Source: Eulemur rufifrons (lineage: Eukaryota; Chordata; Mammalia; Primates; Lemuridae). Taken from it: a stretch of DNA of 64,000 nt. The position numbers and the translations under genes were made by a program. Location of the stretch: positions 13,953,501 to 14,017,500 of the forward strand of contig NC_090995.1 in NCBI RefSeq assembly GCF_041146395.1, given 5' to 3'. The notes under the pieces are model-generated. The model had not been told where the DNA came from and ran no database searches. It was given only the letters and a program-made list of their open reading frames with translations. Below are positions 61,965 through 64,000 of this stretch, one piece after another; position 1 is the first letter of the stretch, and each line of letters opens with the position of its first letter.

Positions 61965-62165
61965 GTGGTCTGAATCCAGCTCCACCACTGTTTAGCTGTT
62001 TGATCTTGGACACGTGGTTTAACATTTCTGTGTCTCAGTCTGTTCATTTGCAGAATAAAGATAGAACTCAGTTCATGCGGTTATGAGGTTGAATGCATGG
62101 GCAACCTCGAGAACAGCACATGGGTACTTAGAATGTTCTGTGTGTATGTTATTATCATTATTCAG
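61965..62165 (+). mobile_element. MIR SINE relic
   Basis: Sense MIR: 'tctgaatccagctccaccac', 'tgtttagctgtttgatcttg', 'tctgtgtctcagtctgttca', 'ggttatgaggttgaatgcat', 'tgtatgttattatcattatt'. Confidence 0.85.
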
Positions 62166-62522
62166 AAACTTAGTTGGGACAGAGAAATAAAAGTCATAGG
62201 CTAATGTCATTCAAAGAGTCAGATGGGATAGCACTTATTCATTGACTCAGGCTTCCTGTTCTGGTCCTAAAGGTGTCCATCTTAAAGAAAGGGTCCCAAT
62301 CTTCTTACTCCCAAATGGAAAACACTCAACATGAATCCATTTTGAAATTTTTGCTAATATTTGATCCCACACGTTCAGAAAGGAAATATTTAGGGGAAAC
62401 ACATTGTGCTTAAATTTTGGACGTATATTACAAATACTCCCTAAAAAAACTCTGACGCTCTCCCATCGGGCTCACATCCTCTCCGATCTTTATCAAGAAC
62501 TGTGGAACCAGGCAGTGTGACC

Positions 62523-62526
<4 letters not shown>
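62166..62526. other. Non-coding DNA, nothing recognised
   Basis: Unique-looking, no repeat or gene recognised. Confidence 0.5.

Positions 62527-62557
<31 letters not shown>
62527..62557. repeat. (GT)n microsatellite
   Basis: About 15 uninterrupted GT units, immediately before a MIR fragment. Confidence 0.9.
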
Positions 62558-62558
<1 letters not shown>

Positions 62559-62700
62559 CCTGACTAGAGCCACGCAGTCCCAGAGGTGGTCACAGCTCCG
62601 CCACCTGTGAGCTGTTTCTCCTCTTGCTTTGTCAACCAGAAAGTGACGGCATCCGTCAGACTGGAGGTTAAATGAGGGAAAGCTCTAAAGCCCCTGGTGC
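62558..62700 (+). mobile_element. MIR SINE fragment
   Basis: 'cacagctccgccacctgtga', 'gctgtttctcctcttgcttt' and 'ggaggttaaatgagggaaag' fit a diverged sense MIR. Confidence 0.5.
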
Positions 62701-62836
62701 ATCCTCCCTGCTTACAGTCCTTCCTACAACTGTCCCAACCAGGACGTGACCAGCGCTCTGCTGTCCTTTTGTGCCTTCTCTGACCACTTCCTCAGTGTCC
62801 CTCCAGCCTTCCCATGACCAGGGCCCTCAGGCTGGC

Positions 62837-62862
62837 CCTCCTCCTCCTCCTCCTCCTCCTCC
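62837..62862. repeat. (CCT)n trinucleotide repeat
   Basis: About eight CCT/TCC units. It encodes a short proline or arginine run in chance frames on either strand, which accounts for the open frames over it. Confidence 0.88.
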
Positions 62863-62949
62863 ACATTTTCCACGCACTCTCAAGGCTGGAGTAGGAACAG
62901 TGAAGCAGACGAAAAGTGAGACATTCAATCAAGACATCGGAGTACAATG

Positions 62950-63065
62950 TGTCTTCACTTCTGCTTCCGACCGGCCACTTGATTGTGAGCAAGTGATCTA
63001 ACCTCGCCAGGTCCAATCACCTGTAAAATGCTCCTCTGTAAAAGTGGGACTCCATGAAACACATT
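62950..63065 (+). mobile_element. MIR SINE fragment
   Basis: 'ccacttgattgtgagcaagt', 'gatctaacctcgccaggtcc', 'aatcacctgtaaaatgctcc' fit the sense MIR core. Confidence 0.55.
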
Positions 63066-63528
63066 TTGGAATCTTTTTTTTCTTCCTCTGCCCTCTTTAT
63101 ATCGTTACTGCTATTATGACATAATAGCTATAGTACTATTTTTAATGTACACTTCCCACAATCTTTTACATTTATTGTGGTATTTGGTCACCGCGTTAAA
63201 AATGGCGAGGGACTCAAGTTAGGTCCTGTCCCTCCACTTCCAGATGAGAAAACTGCATTCAGACAGAGAGGGGATGTTAGACTTGGCAACATCATGGAGA
63301 ATCTAGAACACGGATATATTTGGTTGTGTCTGTTAGACGTCCATGGTCCACCTATTGTACGCACTGCACCAGGCAAAGTGCCAATACTGTAGCGACAGAC
63401 TCATGCTTTTTGTAATAGAAGAACACACACAAAGATACGTGATAACCCAAAATAGTACATGCTAAGAGACAAATGAGTAAATCACAATTACTTTTTATCT
63501 TATCGATTTGTCTGTGAAGAAAGAATAC
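63066..63528. other. Non-coding DNA, nothing firmly recognised
   Basis: 'agatgagaaaactgcattca' near 63243 is MIR-like but isolated. No gene seen. Confidence 0.45.
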
Positions 63529-63554
63529 CCTTTTCTTTTTCTTTCTTTCTTTCT

Positions 63555-63801
63555 TTTTTTTTTTTTTTTTGAGACACAGTCTCGCCCTGTTGCCCAGGCT
63601 AGAGTGCCGTGGTGTTAGCCTCGCTCACTGCAACCTCAAACTCCTGGGCTCTAAGCGATCCTCCTGCCTCGGCCTCCCGAGTCGCTGGGACCACAGGCAT
63701 GCGCCACCATGTCCAGCTAATTTTTCCTATATATATTTTAGTTGGCCAGATAATTTCTTTCTATTTTAGTAGAGACGGGGTCTCGCTCTTGCTCAGGCTG
63801 G
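63555..63801 (-). mobile_element. Alu element, lemur-type, 5'-truncated
   Basis: Reversed Alu with a full right arm, the lemur-type middle duplication and only the end of the left arm ('gtctcgctcttgctcaggct'). A perfect 15-base target duplication 'ccttttctttttctt' flanks it (63529-63543 and 63802-63816). The bases between the first copy and the T-run are CTTT units. The missing 5' part was therefore never copied, not lost later. Confidence 0.95.
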
Positions 63802-64000
63802 CCTTTTCTTTTTCTTAAGTGGAGTTTCCGCATCACTGTGTAAGATGCCTTCTGCATCTCTGGTGGCTCCATGGAGAGCTCAATGGGAGAAAAAGGTGAA
63901 TTTCACTCTGACCCGTCCCATCAGTGTTAGGTAAGCACAGGCCTTGGGGCGGGAATCTTCAGTGATCTGGTTGGGCTTTCTAAGTGGTGCGTGTTTCAGT

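Overview
The window is mammalian nuclear DNA, almost certainly from a strepsirrhine primate and most likely a lemur. The best evidence is six young dimeric Alu elements (starting near 37392, 43463, 47057, 48252, 49857 and 63555). Each carries a duplicated, extended A-rich segment between its arms and the lemur-type right arm ('gctgacgccacggcactc'). Older dimeric Alus, free Alu monomers, MIR, L2, L1M, MER5A, Tigger and hAT relics fill in the usual placental background. An L1 3' end at 38853 also looks like the strepsirrhine form.

I found no protein-coding gene, rRNA, functional tRNA, operon or CRISPR array. The longest open frames (265, 184, 175 and 151 codons) lie in purine-rich, L2-derived or otherwise unremarkable DNA and match no protein family I recognise. 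The window is best read as intergenic or deep-intronic. The only identifiable protein-derived sequence is a dead hAT transposase in the relic at 22753-24162.

Layout. Positions 1-9 kb hold MIR, L2 and old L1 pieces, one AluJ-like copy, and a repeat-poor high-complexity block (about 1.4-2.0 kb). Positions 9-22 kb are mostly unique, AT-leaning DNA with L1M, MIR, L2 and MER5A relics, one Alu with perfect target-site duplications and a weak tRNA-like sequence. Positions 22.7-24.6 kb hold a full-length but decayed hAT transposon abutting an L1M 3' end. Positions 24.9-25.7 kb are a strongly purine-biased tract running into a small CpG-rich core, the best promoter-like sequence here. Positions 26-34 kb are quiet. 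Positions 34.5-43.8 kb are repeat-rich, with an L1 fragment that changes orientation at a (TA)n tract, an Alu monomer nested in an L2, and an Alu nested in the end of a Tigger element. Positions 47-51.6 kb hold four Alus in opposing orientations. Positions 52-64 kb are more GC-rich, with MIR and L2 relics, a 171-bp tandem duplication, a 24-bp minisatellite, a strong G-quadruplex candidate, two long GT repeats and a 5'-truncated Alu with perfect target-site duplications.

No genes can be seen working together. Possible function rests on the CpG-rich core and a few repeat-free blocks that could be conserved noncoding elements; that is inference until alignments are checked. I did not find evidence for a previously undescribed biological system. 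The most unusual structures are the unevenly diverged tandem duplication, the L1 orientation switch and the G-run array.
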